Shown here: piece by piece, positions 22,964-34,611 of the stretch
How the letters are laid out: each line of letters starts with the position of its first letter
How positions within the stretch are numbered: the first letter of the stretch is position 1
Source of the DNA: Anniella stebbinsi
Taxonomy: Eukaryota; Chordata; Lepidosauria; Squamata; Anniellidae
Assembly (NCBI GenBank): GCA_029215795.1
Contig: JARDYH010000003.1
Span: 94,644,609 to 94,708,608, forward strand
DNA: 64,000 bases
Direction of reading: 5' to 3'
The notes under the pieces: generated by a model
Databases searched by the model: none
What the model was told of the DNA's origin: nothing
The model's input: the letters and a program-made list of their open reading frames with translations, nothing else
Program-made: the position numbers and the translations under genes

Positions 22964-24098
22964 TGTAAGAGAAAGTCTTGCAAATGGTAGTTTCAATACT
23001 CTATTTAGGAGAGTGTTCTTTCCCCTCAAATGGGAATTTAGTGTAGGCTAAAGTTCATGTCTAAACTTGTCATGATCCCAGAAGCTTATGAAGGACAGCT
23101 GTAGCAGTTACACAATCCCTTTCCTCCAATAAAATGGAGGTTTGCGGGTCAGAGATATTAATTGCAACTTAGTTCAGGCATATACAATACACTTGGTACA
23201 GTTCAGTACAGCCTGCTAGACATGTTTGTAAGAACTGTTTGTACCTTTCCACACAATTCTAGTAAAATGTTTGCAGGGAAGAACTTCCAAAGGAGAGTAA
23301 TTTTATGCTCCAGATGCAGGTGTTGATAAACTTGCAATTACAGGGTACATATTAATATGCAGTTCCCTACAATCAGTACAGGGCGGGGGGATAAGTCAAC
23401 TATAATTTCTTAGAACAGCCAGTCCGTTTTCTTAAATGAGTAATATTATTGATACCAGACTCCTTTATTGTTCTTTCCCCCACCTGCAACAACAGACTTG
23501 ACCTTTACAAATACAAAGGAAAGCACAGCATCCCTCTATACTTAACAATGTTATGGTTGACCAGAAATATGTGGCATGGGTTCTTCTGAATATTTTATGT
23601 AAATCATATAAAAATTGGGCTGGAAAGGAGATCAAAATATGGTCGTGAATGCAGCAACCATGGGGAGAAGACCTCATTTGTGGGATTTGATCCAGGATTT
23701 GCCTCCTGTTTTACATAGGGCTCCACTCAAAAAAAGGTATGTCTGCCCAATTTGGGGGGATCCCCCTGCACCAAAGGTAATTGAATTCAGCAGTCTCCCC
23801 TGCAATCTTCTATGTAGCATTTTTAGGGAGGGTGGGGCTGCTTTGGGAAGGAGGGGCAGGGAATTCCATTTCTGCCATCTCAGTTGTACATACCAGAATA
23901 TAGATCCGTCCCGTGTTTGTGGGTGGGGGGCATGCATCCCCTTCACCACCAACTGCAGTAGCTTCATCACCAAATGGACAGGATTTGCACCTTGGCGAAT
24001 GAGTGAACACAAAAAGGCACACACAGAACTACATAGGATGTGATTTGCACAAATTACAGCAGCTGTATATGGACCTTTGCATGCTGGAGGTCACCTTT
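22964..24098. other. Unclassified sequence, no gene seen
   Basis: The overlapping frames at 23615-24043 (+) and 23674-24024 (-) are 142 and 116 codons but have no domain, no plausible splice context and no homolog I recognise. They are treated as chance. Confidence 0.4.
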
Positions 24099-24245
24099 TA
24101 GATCCCCCGCTTCTCCAGGTAGGGCGAGGAAAAGAATCCTGCCTGAAACCTTGGAAAGCGGCTGCCAGTCAGTGTTGAGAATACTGGGCTAGATGGACCA
24201 ATGGTCTGGCTCAGTATAAGGCAACTTCCTATATTCCTCTGTACC
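24099..24245 (+). mobile_element. tRNA-derived SINE body, 5'-truncated
   Basis: Carries the reptile SINE body words GCGGCTGCCAGTCAGTGTTG, CTAGATGGACCAATGGTCTG and CTCAGTATAAGGCAACTTCC. The tRNA-like head is missing. The same family lies inverted at 26180 and 43520. Confidence 0.75.
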
Positions 24246-24298
24246 TTCATGTGATTCTGCCTGGTGATGAGTCCAGTGGTGATTCTATGGCTGAATTC

Positions 24299-24727
24299 GG
24301 ATGACACATTAAGCAACTGGGGGGGGGGGGGAACAATCATCAGTTGTATTGACTATCGTGTCATCTGAATGCTGCCATAGTCAACTCAGCGCTGATCTTA
24401 ATCCACACCACGGTTGATTATTTATTTATTTATTTATTTATTATTTTATTTATTTCATTTCTAACCCACCTCTCCATCTAGATCGAGGCGGGGAACAACA
24501 CCAAATATAAATATAAAACAATAAAATAGATAAACCGTTAAAACAGATAAAAAACAAATACATTATTAAAAACATCTTAAAATTAAACTGGATAGGCCTG
24601 CCGGAAGAGAACAGTCTTCACGGCTTTATTATTTATTACCATATTGTGTGGGGAGTATCCCCTAGATGAACAACTGTAAAGTTGTTTATTACCCCACCAT
24701 TGACTATCATGTTGTCCGAATTCAGCC
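24299..24727. mobile_element. Family B MITE containing a nested LINE
   Basis: Ends GGCTGAATTCGGATGACACA and TTGTCCGAATTCAGCC. Interior words match 47526-47755 in order (AACAATCATCAGTTGTATTG, AATGCTGCCATAGTCAAC, GATTATTTATTACCATATTG). Without the LINE (24427-24627) and one 10-bp duplication it would be about 218 bp, as expected. Confidence 0.85.
24427..24627 (-). mobile_element. 5'-truncated L2-clade LINE nested in a family B MITE
   Basis: On the minus strand it runs from the end of ORF2 (GGCAGGCCTATCCAGTTTAA) through the 3' UTR to GCGGGGTTAGAAATG-like sequence and an A/T tail. It is flanked by the 10-bp direct repeat ATTATTTATT (24417-24426 and 24628-24637), made from the MITE, as expected from target-primed reverse transcription. 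The target is itself A/T-rich, so the exact edge may shift by a few bases. Confidence 0.78.
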
Positions 24728-26179
24728 ATGTGTTCCTGGAGGCTATGCCCCAAGTGGCGTGGATCCAATGTTGTTAGAACAACAAATGAGGACTCCAAGA
24801 GAATTAGCTAAAGAGTGTTGATGAACATGATCCGTTTAGAACTCCAGCTGCAGAATTAAACATCTCAGCCTCCCTGCATCTAATTAGCAACTCCCTTTAG
24901 CTAGTGAAACTTAACAGGAAGGGATTATATAATAATATACACCCCTGCATGACTACACTTTATTCAGTGGGAGAAACAACCTACCCATTTTAAGTTCTCC
25001 TTAACTTTCAAGAACTTATAACAGTAGAGAACAATTAGTTAAGTCAGAAGCTAAAATTAAGGTAAATTATATGTTAAGTAGAAAGTGATGGACCTTCTTT
25101 GCTGAGCAGCTGAGATCCAGTTTCAGTCCGTTGTTCATTTCTAACACTCATTGGGGGGGGGGGGGGAATGTGGACAGTTTGCAGTTCCACCCTTCCTCAA
25201 ATATTTTCCAGCTCTGGCAATTGTTGATCAGCAGAACAATTTTATGAAAAAGGCATTCAGCAAACTAAATTGAAACAATTCCATTCTGTTACAGTGTGTT
25301 CAGTGAAGCAGTCACTTTTCCCAATACCTGCAGTGGAGCTGACTTGAATGTGATTTAAACAACCTATGTTTATGGATCTATAAGACATCCATTCGGTCAG
25401 ATTTTCTTTTACAGATTTCTCTGGTCTGCACCACTCAGAAATTATTTTGGACCAGATGAATTTTGCATTTGGAAATCCATGCATTTCAGGACTTCCAATG
25501 CAGCCCACAGAACAGGAAAAACTCGTGTACTTTTGGAATGAGTTGCAAAGAAAAAGAAGTACATTTCAAAAATCTTTAAAACACACTTTAGTCAATGGGT
25601 AGATGCATACAGAAATGCAAAAAAAAAGGATACAAAAATGTACACACTTTTAAAAAAAATTGGGGGGGATCTGTACTGACTTTTTTCTATTAAAAATAAA
25701 AATAAAAGCACATCCGCACAGAACCAGCATGGAACAAATCTGAAAATGGGAATAGGAGGACGTTCACGAAAATGGACTTGCTAGATCCACTTACGTTCAA
25801 GATTTTAGCAAGAGCTGTGCTGAACTGAACATTCACTCTGCAAAAATTCCTTAGGTGAAAGCAAGGCTTTGCAGTTGGATCCTCTCTCCCCAGTACCTTT
25901 TCGTTGCTTCTCTCAGAAATTTGCTGCTCTTATTTTTTCCCATCAGTTGCTACCCTGACAAAATGTCTCTCCCTCTCTTTCTCCCGTCTGGCTAAGCTTT
26001 CTATTTTTCCAATGATCCCAGCCAATCAGGTGGTCATGCTGGGAACACAGTGATGTCAAAGTTCCATGTAGCCACTCGGATTCAGTTGTGTGACAGTAGT
26101 GTTGAGGGCAAACAACGCCAATTCTTTGTCTTCAGTTTAAATAAGTGTGGGTTAGAGAGTGCAGCAAGACAGGGAGCAT
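24728..26179. other. Unclassified sequence, no gene seen
   Basis: No exon recognised. A G(13) run is at about 25153. The 25510-25800 region repeats AAATGCA and TGTACA words and resembles part of 50040-50275, probably another old TAGGGATG-type hAT element. Confidence 0.4.
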
Positions 26180-26375
26180 CCTCCTGAATGTTGCCTATTT
26201 GCACTAGGAAGCTGCCCGATATCATTCATCCATCTATCCTATTATTAGGCTTGCATGAATCTCTCCAATGCTTGATGCAGGATTCTTTTCTAGTTCTAGT
26301 CACAGCAGCTGGGGATTAAACCTAGGATCTTCTGAATACAAAGCATGTGCTCTACCACTGAGCTATGCCCCTACC
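26180..26375 (-). mobile_element. tRNA-derived SINE with recognisable tRNA-like head
   Basis: The minus strand gives GGGGCATAGCTCAGTGGTAG (box A region) and, about 45 bases later, GGTTTAATCCC (box B), the internal pol III promoter of a tRNA-derived SINE. A diverged body follows. It is not a functional tRNA: there is no intact acceptor stem at the 3' side and the sequence continues into SINE body. Confidence 0.75.
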
Positions 26376-27353
26376 CAAATGTTATTTATTCCATGTAATA
26401 TTATTCTGCTCTTACATAAAGCTCAGACCATGCCCCATCCGAGAAACTAACCAGCTCTGCCCTTGCTTAGCTTCACAATGCTGCAGCTTCAGATGATTCC
26501 ATACCACTTGCCAAATGACAGGACATTACTTTGAATGAGATATACATCTGAATGTGTATCCCCATCCACAATCTGATACAACTTGTCATTTATCATATGC
26601 ACAACTGGTCTGAGGCTAGGGAACATGGGCCTTGTGCATTTAGGATTTAGGATTCTGTTGCTGGGAAATCCAGTTCTTTTTTTGGGTTGATGGAGCTGTG
26701 TGACACTTTTCATTTGAGAGCATATTTGCGAGCTGTTCCCCAAACTCAGGGAACTGTTTGCACGTTTTGGAAGGTTGCACAATTTGTGCAAATTACAGCC
26801 GAATTTGGGCAAAATACAGCCACTTTTGAACAAAATGCTCCACAATTTGTGCAAATTGAAGAACTCTCCCCCCACCCCAAATATGCAAAATTATGAGAAA
26901 ATCTGCAAACTGGCCTGACTGTAGCAGGAACCAAAATGAAGTCCAGGGGGCTGGACCTAGAAAAAGCCATCAAACTCCACCCCACAAACTGATTTCTCTG
27001 ACATCCCTCGTTGCAATGGGAGAGAGATAAAGCTAAAGTTTGGAAATGACATGCTTGGATTACAAACCTTGTAGCTCTTCATGCTTGCCTTCCATCCAAG
27101 GGCCAGCATTGCAACACCTGCATTCTGCTCTGGCTTTTAATTTTAATCCAAGTTGGAGAAGTAGAACTCCTTCTATTCATCTTCCCTCTCTCATTGTTAC
27201 CTGGTGGCTGCTGCTCTAATACTATCAGATCAGTGTGAGGGAGCATCAGTGTGGAGGCCTTTATTACTGGTGCCTGGGTCACTGCCACAGCAGTGAACCA
27301 AGCACTGGAAGAAGAAGTGAGCGAAGAAAATCCCTGGGAAATGATGTGGTGGT
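26376..27353. other. Unclassified; possible old hAT sequence
   Basis: About 26760-26860 repeats CACAATTTGTGCAAATT-like words, similar in style to the 42-bp repeats at 49551. TTTCTCTGACATCCCTC at about 26993 resembles a decayed hAT right end. No gene seen. Confidence 0.35.
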
Positions 27354-27354
27354 A

Positions 27355-27393
<39 letters not shown>

Positions 27394-27560
27394 AACCTGC
27401 CTCTCCCCCATCTGGATCGAGGCGGGGAACAACAACAAATATAAAACACAAAAATCACGAAATAGTTGAAATATTAAAAACAAATTAAAACCAATACAGC
27501 ATTAAAAACATCTTAAAATTCAACTGGATAGGCCTGCCGGAGGAGAGCAGTCTTGGCCAC
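27354..27560 (-). mobile_element. L2-clade LINE 3' end
   Basis: Same 3' UTR as 24427-24627 on the minus strand (GGCAGGCCTATCCAGTTGAA through CCCCGCCTCGATCCAG), ending in an (ATT)n tail at about 27357-27391. 5'-truncated just inside ORF2. Confidence 0.8.
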
Positions 27561-28928
27561 TTTGAGAAGTAGGACTATTCAGCAATGTCGCCCTGTTTAC
27601 ACAACACCTTCCTGAAGCCAACACATCAGGTCCCTTCTATTGGTCCTTTCAGGAGGGCACAGGCAACATTTTTATTTCACCCATGTGAAATAGGGGGACT
27701 AAAATTTACTTTGATCTTTCAGGAGCTGGGAGATGGCCCTGTATTTTGATGGAGAGAGAGTTGGCCTCAGAGGGGGGCCAAGCAAACTGGTGCAAATCTG
27801 AGTCTCTGAGAGTTGTCTCAAGAGGGTTTTCCCCTGTATCACAGGTGTAAGAAGATAAGGTGAAGGATGCAGTGCCCTAAGACTAGCCCAACCTGCCCCA
27901 ATGGCTGTGTGCCCTCTGGTACAGCTCAGGTTCCTGGCCATACCCACTTCCAGTGAGGATGTGGAGCACGGCAGTGTGTACACAAAAGTGAATGTTTTGA
28001 GAGGAAAATATGTTATAAAATGAGTATTTAAAAACTTAGACATGCATTAAAATGTGATTTTGTTTGTGCTTTTCAAAATTTCAGATTAATGCAGAAATGG
28101 GACATAATGGTCCAAATGGTGTAAAACCAAGCACTGTGCTGAAATTTGTCTTCCAATTTCTCAAAAGTTTTCTTCCCCCATGAAAGAGGCTTCCTTTTTT
28201 CCTACCTCATTCTTTGTGGGGGCTCTGCATTTCATCTGAGTGGTCTTTTTGGGTTGACCTTATCATTGTAAGGTGCCTGAGGCTGCTGGACATGTTTTTA
28301 TGTTCAATTCACAGTGCTCCAGTGCTATGCAGCCTCCCCAGCTGCCCCAGTTCCTTGTCTTACGAATCTGGGGAGGCTACCTATCAAGACTATGACTGCT
28401 GTTCGTTTTTAAAAAAAATAAAGTGATTTCTTTTAAAGTAAAAAATACTTTCCATTACAAGAGGAGTAGCTCACAAATCTATATTGTTGCTGAGAAAATT
28501 CATTTCCCTCCAGGTGCTGGGAAGATTGCGGCAAAGCTCAACAGGAACAGGGCAGCCTGGGGTGGTGGGGTGGGGGAGGATGGCAACTGGCATCAGAAAC
28601 CCTGCTAATCAAAAAGTACTGGGACTACCTCCCTGTGGATTGTGGCTCTGCTACACCCCTACTGATGATTGCCTAGTGAAAAACAGGACCCTGTCATACT
28701 TTTCTCAGCCAACTTGCTCTAGGCCTAGTTTCACCCCCCCCCCCCTCCTCAGGCTAAGCATGACCACTTAAAGACCTGAGGGAAGAGTAAAAGAATCACA
28801 ACCTTTCCCGTAGAACCGAAGGAAAAGGTTAGGGTGTTTTTAAAAAAGTTCTCCTGTGAATATACTGGGCTAGAGCAGGTGACAAATCCAAGCTGACGCG
28901 TGTTTTATGGTAGCAAAATAAAGATAAT
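27561..28928. other. Unclassified sequence, no gene seen
   Basis: Includes a C(11) run at about 28735. Frames up to 114 codons show no domain. Confidence 0.35.
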
Positions 28929-29148
28929 GGCTGAATTCGGACAACACGATAGTCAATGGTGGGTAATAATCAACTTTACAGTTGTTCATCTAGGGGGTAC
29001 TCCCCACACAACATGGTAATAAATAATCAACCATGGTGTGGATTAGGATCAGCGCTGACTATGGCAGCATTCGGATGACACGATAGTCAATACAAGTGAT
29101 GATTGTTTCCCTCACACCAGTTGCTTATTGTGTTGTCCAAATTCAGCC
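28929..29148. mobile_element. Family B MITE, inverted orientation
   Basis: Starts GGCTGAATTCGGACAACACG and ends GTTGTCCAAATTCAGCC. Internal motifs are the reverse complement order of the 47526 copy (AACTTTACAGTTGTTCATCT, CCAACATGGT-like, GATTAGGATCAGCGCTGACT). Flanks AAT on both sides hint at a 3-bp duplication, not supported by all copies. Confidence 0.8.
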
Positions 29149-29254
29149 AATGTTTATTGTCGTTTACAGGTCGTTTACAGAATTTTCTCCTTGGGGAGGA
29201 GGGCAGGGTTTCCATATACCTTTTTAAGGTTAGGAAATTTTGAGGGGTCTTCTT

Positions 29255-29420
29255 TAGGGATGTGCATTGTATCGGATCCGATATCCGATTCCGATTAAAA
29301 TCGGAGGATATCGGACATCCGATACTGATACCGATACAAAAAATTTGATATCTGATTTTTTCCAATCTGATATTTTTGTCTCCAATTTTAATTGGGAAAA
29401 TCGGATTATCGGACGCCATT
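29255..29420. repeat. hAT-type left end followed by ATCGGA/TCCGAT-rich block
   Basis: TAGGGATGTGCATTG looks like a hAT terminus. It is followed by about 150 bp of alternating GATATCCGAT / ATCGGA words that fold back on each other. A matching right terminus was not found, so the element cannot be closed. Confidence 0.45.
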
Positions 29421-29460
29421 TTGAATGCGTTTTCCCATAGCCTAGTATTGTGTTACAAAA

Positions 29461-30060
29461 ATGCCTATATCTTTTTTATTTTTAAAGATAGAAGGCTGAA
29501 ACTTTGCCACATTGCAGATGGGTTTGAGGTACTTTTCTGTAAGAAATTTTACAAGTATCGCTCCAGACATTTTGTAGCTATGACATTTTTACTAAAGAAC
29601 CATGAATGCCTATAACTTCTTTATTTTTAAAGATCCACACATGAAACTTTGCCACATTGCAGATAATATATTGCGACTTGTGTGTGTGAAATTTCAGAAC
29701 CATAGGTGTTTGTCTTGTCTGGCAATTAATTTTTTAATAATGAGCAGCAGTGGGGTAAAGACAGTTATGCCTTCAACTTTTTTATTTTTAAAGATCCAAA
29801 CATGAAACTTGTCCACACTAAAGGTACCACTTCGGTTGATATGTGTGAACAATTTCAGAAGCATAGCTTCAAGCATGTAGTGGCAAGGCATTTTGGGAGA
29901 AATGAGGAGAGAAACCCATTTAACTTTTTTTATTTTTAATGATAGAAGCATGAAACTTGTCCACATGGCAGATGGGAGTTGAGGTACTTACCTGTAAGAA
30001 ATTTCAGAAAGATAGGTCCAGGCATTTTGTGGCTATGAATTTTTTACTTTAAAAGTTCCA
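29461..30060. repeat. Four diverged tandem units of ~145-161 bp
   Basis: Units start near 29461, 29606, 29767 and 29927. Each has TTTTTATTTTTAAAGAT, CATGAAACTTTGCCACA or a variant, then AATTTCAGAA. They are diverged from each other. No coding signal. Confidence 0.7.
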
Positions 30061-30382
30061 AAAGTTCAAAAACAGAGGCTTTGACGGCTGTCAAATCACA
30101 CCCCCTCCCCTGCCTCCCCCCCTCTATTAGCTGTCAAACCCAACCCAGCATAAAATGCCTGTACCAATCTTTCTGAAATTTCTCACAGATACATACCTCA
30201 GACCCATCTTCCATGTGGGCAAGTTTCATGCTGCTATCTTTACAAACCAAAAAGTTAAATGGGTTTCTCTCCTCATTTCTCCCAAAATACCTTGCCACTA
30301 AACACTTGAAGCTTCTGAAAGAAATTGCTCACACGTGTCAACCAAAGTGGTGTCTCTAATGTGGAACAAGTTTCATGTTTGG
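29796..30382. repeat. Large inverted repeat, arms ~230 bp, spacer ~125 bp
   Basis: Left arm about 29796-30028 and right arm about 30154-30382 are reverse complements with scattered differences. For example AACCCATTTAACTTTTT at left is mirrored by AAAAAGTTAAATGGGTT at right. The left arm corresponds to the last two tandem units. The spacer is unrelated and holds CTGTCAAA twice. Confidence 0.75.
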
Positions 30383-30948
30383 CAGGAGAGATGAGTTTTC
30401 AAGCTAGCATCCCAATACTATGATTCTTTCTCTCTTCCCACCCAACCCAGTGGTATTACTGAACAAATTTTGGATCAGCTACTTAGAGGCTGTATATACT
30501 TAACATATGCATCCTCTGATGTTTTTATTATCCATTTCTTTATAGAGACATTGCTACAATATTGTCTTTGTTTTATTTTAGTTCCCTGCTTAGAGAATTT
30601 CTTTGTAAATCAAAATACAGTTTAAAAATGCAGTTTAAAAATGCTACAAACAAGTATACATGTCTCTCAGCCAAGGCAATGTTTCTTGCCATTTTCCCCC
30701 TATTCTGTCAGTTCAAGCCTTGTAAAAAGGGAGTAGGCCAAGCCAAAGGATAGCTAGCTGGCCTGAAATGTAACAGAAACAGCCTAGTCTCAAATGTAAT
30801 AGAGAAGCACCAGTTATGACCTTTTGAATTCTATGAATACTCATTTTGCCTGATGAAGAGCTCTGTGCAACTGAAAAGCTTGTCTTTGCTTCAAAAGGAC
30901 CATCTTACTTCCTGATGTGAAGAACTTTGATGTCAGTACCTCTGCAGC
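30383..30948. other. Unclassified, with a CTGATGA motif
   Basis: No gene seen. At 30850-30876 the plus strand has CTGATGA, 16 bases, then GAAA, in a context (CTGTGCAACTGAAAAGCTTG) that recurs in retroelement-derived repeats of vertebrates. See findings for the weak hammerhead reading. Confidence 0.35.
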
Positions 30949-30956
30949 ATGCCAAG

Positions 30957-31559
30957 TAGGGCTGTGCACAGCCCCCCCAATCCGGGCCAGATCCGGATCC
31001 AGATGATCTGGATCAGGCCCGATCCAGAGGAGATTGGACCTGCCCCGATCCAGCTCGGAACTGGATCCGGGTCCGGGTCTCCGGATCGAGATCCGGAGAC
31101 CCTCCTTTTTCCCATAGACTTCCTCCCCCCACTCTCTCTGCTTACCTGCTACCTCCTCGTCGCTGCCACCATCCACTGTTGCTGTCCGCCGCTGCCGCGA
31201 GTCCTGGTTCTCAATAAAGCGGAAGCAGCAGTGGCCAGCAGATGGCGGCGGCAGACGGCAGTGATGACGACGAGGCAGCAGGTAAGTAGGGAGAGTGGCG
31301 GGAGGGTGGTGAGTCCAGTGGACTCACCACTGACTGGTGTCCCTGGGTGCTGGCTGCACAGCTGGCACCCAGGGACCTGGAAGGCCAATGGGCCCCGGAT
31401 CTCTGGATCGATCCAGAACGATCCGGTCCGGAACGATCCAGAACAATCTAGTCCGGAACTATCTGGACCTCCCCCAATCTGGTTCAAATCCGGATCTGGG
31501 AGGTCCGGATCACTCCGGTCTAGATTTGGGATCCGGATCTGGAGCTATTCACAGCCCTA
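30957..31559. mobile_element. Family D hAT-like MITE, intact, with perfect target duplication
   Basis: 603 bp from TAGGGCTGTGCACAG to CTATTCACAGCCCTA, flanked by the perfect 8-bp duplication ATGCCAAG (30949-30956, 31560-31567). The termini are rich in GATCCGGATC words. The centre is an inverted repeat of GC-rich sequence with CAGGTAAG splice-donor-like motifs facing outwards on both strands (minus 31140-31148, plus 31279-31287). To the right is a second palindromic block (GGTGAGTCCAGTGGACTCACC). No transposase frame; the 203- and 112-codon frames follow the palindromes. Confidence 0.88.
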
Positions 31560-31567
31560 ATGCCAAG

Positions 31568-33689
31568 CCCTGCTGAGCTCATGCCAACGGAGTGGAAGAA
31601 ATGAAGATAAATTATTTGTGCTAGTTTCTGGGCAGGCATAAATTTCCTCCCATGTTGGGATGTGAGTGTGTCTGGGCACTGGGAGAGCTCTGTATCCTGC
31701 AAATCCAATGCCTCCCCTGATCTGCCCACATCACATCCCTGATCAACCCCGTTTGCATCTTCTGACATCAGAGCTCCAACATTGGAGAAGTCAATGATGC
31801 AGACATTTCTACAGGGAATGAGAGAAGTGTTCAGAGATCAGATCTCCCCCTCTCAGTAGGGGAGATCTGAACAAACCTATTCTCCCTTGGGACACCCACT
31901 CGGAGGCGGGGGGCGGGGGAGAGAATAGGAATGCAATCTCAGTCTTTGTTTTTCTCTCTCCAATTCTGGAAGTTAGTTTGGGCTACAAAGCCGAATAAAC
32001 AAGATCTTTGGAAGAAAGAAGGGTTCACTACAGCTGGATAAATCTGGCATGAAGAAGTGCTAGATAGCAATGAACTACAGCGCGTGGGACTAAATTTAGT
32101 TCCATATTCTTTCGTACATCTTTAATGGCTAAGACAATCATGGCGCATGCATGTGAGTGATCAAAGAGGATCATGGTAGTCAATTGCATTCTCTTTCCAG
32201 GATATGAAATTAATGGGCTTCATTTGAGTTGGTTTAAGTACTCAGAAATAAACACACTATTATTCTGAGTTACATGAGGCTTTTTGCAAAGTCATCTGAT
32301 TATGGGAATGGTTATGGGACCACTTCCCATTCCTCAACCATGAATAATCAATCAACAAGCAGGGTGCATGAAGCATTAGTGTCAGCGAAGAAGTTTCCAC
32401 CCATATGGAAGCTTCATATTACTTTGCCTTAAAATGAAACCTAAATCACATAGATCAACACAGCCACATTCCCAGCTGGTTTAAGTCGATGTAGCTTTAA
32501 AAAGCTTTACTTTGAGATCTCTAGATTTACCCTGTCTTCATTTTCTACTCTTCTCAGGCCATGCTCAGGCATATTCCATTGTTATTTCCAGGATGCAAAA
32601 CAGGTTATGAAATGTCACTAATTCCTAAACAGATACAGAACTGAGTCATCATCCGTATCCTTTATTTCCTATTCATTGAATCAAAGGCATAGACAAAATT
32701 AATCATCATCATCATTTGTGAACATTTTTCACAATGTCCAAAATGCTTTCTGATCTTTTTTGTACTCTTTGCATTATCTATATCTATATATCTCCAATTC
32801 CTTTACATTGCCCTCTCTTGCTAAGACTTCACCTCAGTGATGTCAGAACATCATTGATTAGCTACATAGCATCGGGATATAATTCTATTCACTAAGTGAT
32901 CCCTGATTGGTTGGGAACACTTATGTGACTAACCTGGGAAGGAGAAAGAAGCAGCAGCCGCTAGGAGAAACTGAATCACCCAAGTCACTATTTTCAGCCC
33001 CAAAATCAAAATGGGAGAATATTTCCTATTTCAACATATTCATTTATAGATATGTGTTTAATAGAATATATCAACAATATACCAGCAGTCCTCATGGTCT
33101 TAGATTTTAATGTTGCCTAATCCACAATTACTTGTTTTCCCCAATCCAGTGCAAGACACCTTCCTGAATGAAAATTAAAGTGCTATATAAATAGCACTTA
33201 AAAACAACAACAATTCTAATGCAAACTGGCACGTGAACATTTTTAATGCAGATGTCTAGCCATATGTAATTTCAAGTTCTTTTTCACCGGATAAATCCAG
33301 CATCACTAGAAAGAAAATGCTGCCATTCATTGTTCCAATACATGCAGTCTTTAGCGAAAGTAGTCTGTGTTTACAATGATCAGGACAGACCAGGATTTGG
33401 CACAGTGCAAAAAAGTATCACTTTATGCTAGAAAATGTAGTATTCGCATACACTGTCCAGCATTGTATTTTAAACACAGACAACAGAGGAAGAGAACCAG
33501 GCCTCATTTCACTTGCTACAAATGATCCAACAAACAAATGCAATATGGAATTATAGTGATCTTGGCAGGGGAAGAACATAAGCAAAGAAGCCCCCCACCC
33601 TGCTTTGTGACTGGAACCTCTGGCTGGGACTGTAGGGATGGTGGAGAAATTTGCTCTGTTTACATTTTAATACAAACTTACCTAATCAG
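31568..33689. other. Unclassified sequence, no gene seen
   Basis: GGAGATCTGA is mirrored at about 31840-31870 (small inverted repeat). AGTGCTATATAAATAGCACT at 33179 is a perfect 20-bp palindrome that also resembles a LINE tail. No exon identified. Confidence 0.4.
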
Positions 33690-34611
33690 GTATTTTCACA
33701 GCCTCAAGCTGAACATAGATAAAACTGAAATCTTGATTTTCCATCCTGACCGCCCTTCCTCCTTCCCCTCTTTACCTCCCCTCTTTCTTCAAAGCACCCA
33801 GCTGGTCCCGGACCCTGTTGCCAGGGGACCTGGGAGTCTTGGTGGACAACTGTCTCTCCCTGTGTTCCTACATTGAGAGCACAGCGAGGGCCTGCAATTT
33901 CCATCTATTGAACATCTGCCGGATTTGCAGGCTCCTGTCTCAGGCGACTGCAGACCTCTTGATTTGGGCCTTGGTTGTCTCATACCTGGATTACTGTAAA
34001 AGTCTCCTAGCGGGTCTTCCTCTTTCCTCTCTCTGCCCTTTGATCCTGGGTCCAGAACAGTCCAGATGCCTCCTTCCATCATAGGGCCTCGTATTGGCTT
34101 CCATTGAAGGCCAGGGCCTAATTTAAGATCTTTGTCCCAGCCTTTAAGGCCCTACGGTTGCACCACCCTGATTACCTTTCCTCCCTTTTGTCCTGGTATG
34201 TTCTGGACTGGGGCACCAGATCCATGGGTCAGGCCCTCCTGACCTGTTCTACCTCACAGATCACAGTGTCCCAGTATCGGACGTTCCAGGACTTTGTCCC
34301 TCAGCTGTGGAATTCACTCCCCCGCCACTGCAGTTAACTGAGAGTTTGGAGGTGTTCAAGAAAGGTTTGAAAACCTTCATCTTTGAATAGAAGGGGTTGG
34401 GTGGTTGTTCCCGAGGTGGAGCACACTGATGGTCCTTGTGGTGTCCACGACACATTTTATATGGGTTGTTAAGGTTTATTTGTTATATTCTTTTAATGTC
34501 AGTTAATGTCTTATTGTATTTATTCCATTTTTGTAAACTCCTGACCTATTGTATCTCATATGCAGCACTTCATTAGAAAGCGCTATATAAGTTATTATTA
34601 CTATTATTATT
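33690..34611 (+). mobile_element. L2-clade LINE, C-terminal ORF2 and 3' UTR
   Basis: Plus-strand frames give LKLNIDKTEILIF, then after a frameshift GDLGVLVDNCLSL, SQATADLLIWALVVSYLDYC and LLAGLPLSSL. These are the ordered motifs after the RT domain in L2-type ORF2. Further on, CAGCTGTGGAATTCACTCCC encodes QLWNSLP. The 3' end is GCGCTATATAAGTTATTATT with an ATT-rich tail. Internal stops and frameshifts make it dead. Confidence 0.88.

Noticed and set aside
23615..24043. Overlapping 142- and 116-codon frames on opposite strands
   Set aside because: No domain, no splice context and mirrored openness; treated as chance.
26300..26372. Functional tRNA gene on the minus strand
   Set aside because: Box A and box B words are present, but the sequence runs into SINE body and lacks a paired acceptor end. 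It is a SINE head.
30949..31560. 203-codon plus-strand frame
   Set aside because: Coincides almost exactly with the family D MITE and follows its palindromic GATCCGG words.
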